This document shows, in pieces, positions 6,108 through 6,676 of a DNA stretch of 6,676 nt. Location: NCBI GenBank assembly GCA_009786175.1, contig WQTQ01000091.1:1-6676 (forward strand), read 5' to 3'. The stretch's first letter is position 1. Each line of letters starts with the position of its first letter. A model generated the notes under the pieces. That model saw nothing but the letters and a program-made list of their open reading frames with translations, was not told where the DNA came from and made no database searches. The position numbers and the translations under genes are program-made. This stretch comes from Bacillota bacterium (lineage in GTDB: Bacteria > Bacillota_A > Clostridia > Lachnospirales > WQUN01).

Positions 6108-6135
6108 TTGTTATCATAGTGTAAATTAGTATAAA
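6108..6135 (+). promoter_or_regulatory. Sigma-A-like promoter for the right-edge gene
   Basis: TTGTTA (6108-6113), a 16-nt spacer and TATAAA (6130-6135), with an A-rich tract upstream (6067-6090) that could act as an UP-like element. The leader to the ATG would be about 73 nt. An overlapping alternative is TTGCTT (6099-6104) with TAAATT 17 nt later. Confidence 0.45.
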
Positions 6136-6214
6136 TAAATAGTTAATTACTCAAGGGTGGAGTATATCTAATTATCGATGAAACACACTTCACGCTTGAT
6201 AATAGGAGGTCGAA

Positions 6215-6676
6215 ATGGCTAGTTTTACGAAGCTGAAAGCTAACAAAAAAACCATTGCATCTCTAAAGGTGGTTGCGGCATGGTTGGTCATTGTCGCAAT
6301 GCTTATAGAGGCACCCCTCACCCTGTATGTGTACGCGCAGCAGGGCTATTTAGGTTCTGAGACAGTGCAAGACGCCCCCCCTAACTTACCTTACATAGGT
6401 GATGAGGATGTTATTGCCTTAGATGAACCTGCAGCTGCTGTAGCCAATCCTGTAGCTTACCTGGAAGAGACTCTTCTGTTTTTAGAAGAAGAGCGCGACT
6501 ACCTGGTTGCCGAGCTTAACAGGCTTGATGAAATGCAAACGGATGTTGAAAACTATCTAAACCAACAGGTAATAAGATTGTCAAATCAACAGTTTGCATT
6601 GCAGCAAGAAATAAATGACTTGGGGCGTACCGCGTTGGCAAACGAGTTAACATCAGAACTTAACGAGTTGACAGCA
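6215..6676 (+). CDS. Exported coiled-coil protein, N-terminal part (3' partial)
   Basis: The first 154 residues of a longer protein; the frame is open to the right edge. ATG 6215 is preceded by AGGAGGT (6204-6210) with 4 nt between. A basic N-terminus (KLKANKK, residues 6-12) leads to a hydrophobic segment at about 17-40, ending LYVYA-QQG, a plausible signal peptidase site after residue 41. An Ala, Pro and Asp-rich linker follows. From about residue 80 to the edge the sequence is Leu/Glu-rich with heptad-like spacing (YLEETLLFLEEERDYL, then ELNRLDEM), indicating a long coiled coil. Exported proteins built this way often end in an M23 or NlpC/P60 peptidoglycan hydrolase domain, but that part is not in the window, so no function is assigned. 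It is transcribed away from the DUF3298 gene. Confidence 0.85.
   Translation, partial: MASFTKLKANKKTIASLKVVAAWLVIVAMLIEAPLTLYVYAQQGYLGSETVQDAPPNLPYIGDEDVIALDEPAAAVANPVAYLEETLLFLEEERDYLVAELNRLDEMQTDVENYLNQQVIRLSNQQFALQQEINDLGRTALANELTSELNELTA

Larger units (their letters stand above)
5694..6214. other. Gene-free divergent intergenic region
   Basis: About 520 bp separate the minus-strand DUF3298 gene from the plus-strand coiled-coil gene. I see no convincing protein or RNA gene. It holds a candidate promoter for the left gene, an AT-rich block (5821-5910) with many GTATA/TATAC words and a TTGTATACAA dyad at 5886-5895, the perfect inverted repeat at 5912-5953, an A-rich tract (6067-6090), and the promoter and ribosome binding site of the right gene. 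Confidence 0.7.

Overview
The window looks like a chromosomal segment of an endospore-forming, anaerobic Firmicute of the class Clostridia. The evidence is a SipL-type spore coat protein (SPOCS/DUF3794 repeats plus a C-terminal LysM), a Veg protein beside it, a copper-amine-oxidase-N-type surface protein, an S-layer-homology (SLH) cell-wall protein, strong AGGAGG ribosome binding sites and U-tailed terminators. A narrower placement would be a guess. I see no RNA gene, insertion sequence, phage gene or CRISPR array.

Layout. From 1 to 2531 (+) lies the 3' part of a large, modular, very acidic SLH surface protein; its true start is off the left edge. It carries two near-identical 83-residue modules (267-bp period), seven 13-residue acidic repeats (39-bp period), an InlB B-type repeat, a Pro-rich wall spacer and three SLH repeats. 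It is convergent with the next gene across a bidirectional terminator (2585-2625), preceded by a related second hairpin. From 2636 to 4198 (-) is sipL. Upstream of it on the minus strand are a terminator (4227-4273), veg (4302 to about 4556) and a secreted protein that joins an RsiV-like DUF3298 region to a copper-amine-oxidase-N-type region (4653 to about 5693). A gene-free stretch of about 520 bp follows, holding a perfect 17-bp inverted repeat. At 6215 a divergent gene for an exported coiled-coil protein begins and runs off the right edge.

How the parts fit. The three minus-strand genes lie in one row but seem to be separate transcription units. veg has a sigma-A-like promoter inside the last codons of the gene upstream and its own terminator. 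sipL has a sigma-E-like promoter (CATACAAT) lying inside that terminator, so that a sipL transcript would begin in the hairpin loop and escape termination. A similarly spaced sigma-E-like element lies before the DUF3298 gene, suggesting that it too may be made in the mother cell during sporulation. Both veg and the DUF3298 gene appear to start at TTG codons set by well-placed ribosome binding sites, which shortens each relative to its longest reading frame.

I find no convincing wholly new system. The most notable points are the sipL promoter nested in the veg terminator, the recently duplicated repeats of the SLH protein, the perfect inverted repeat with nested TGATATCA dyads, and the paired hairpins that share a loop sequence.
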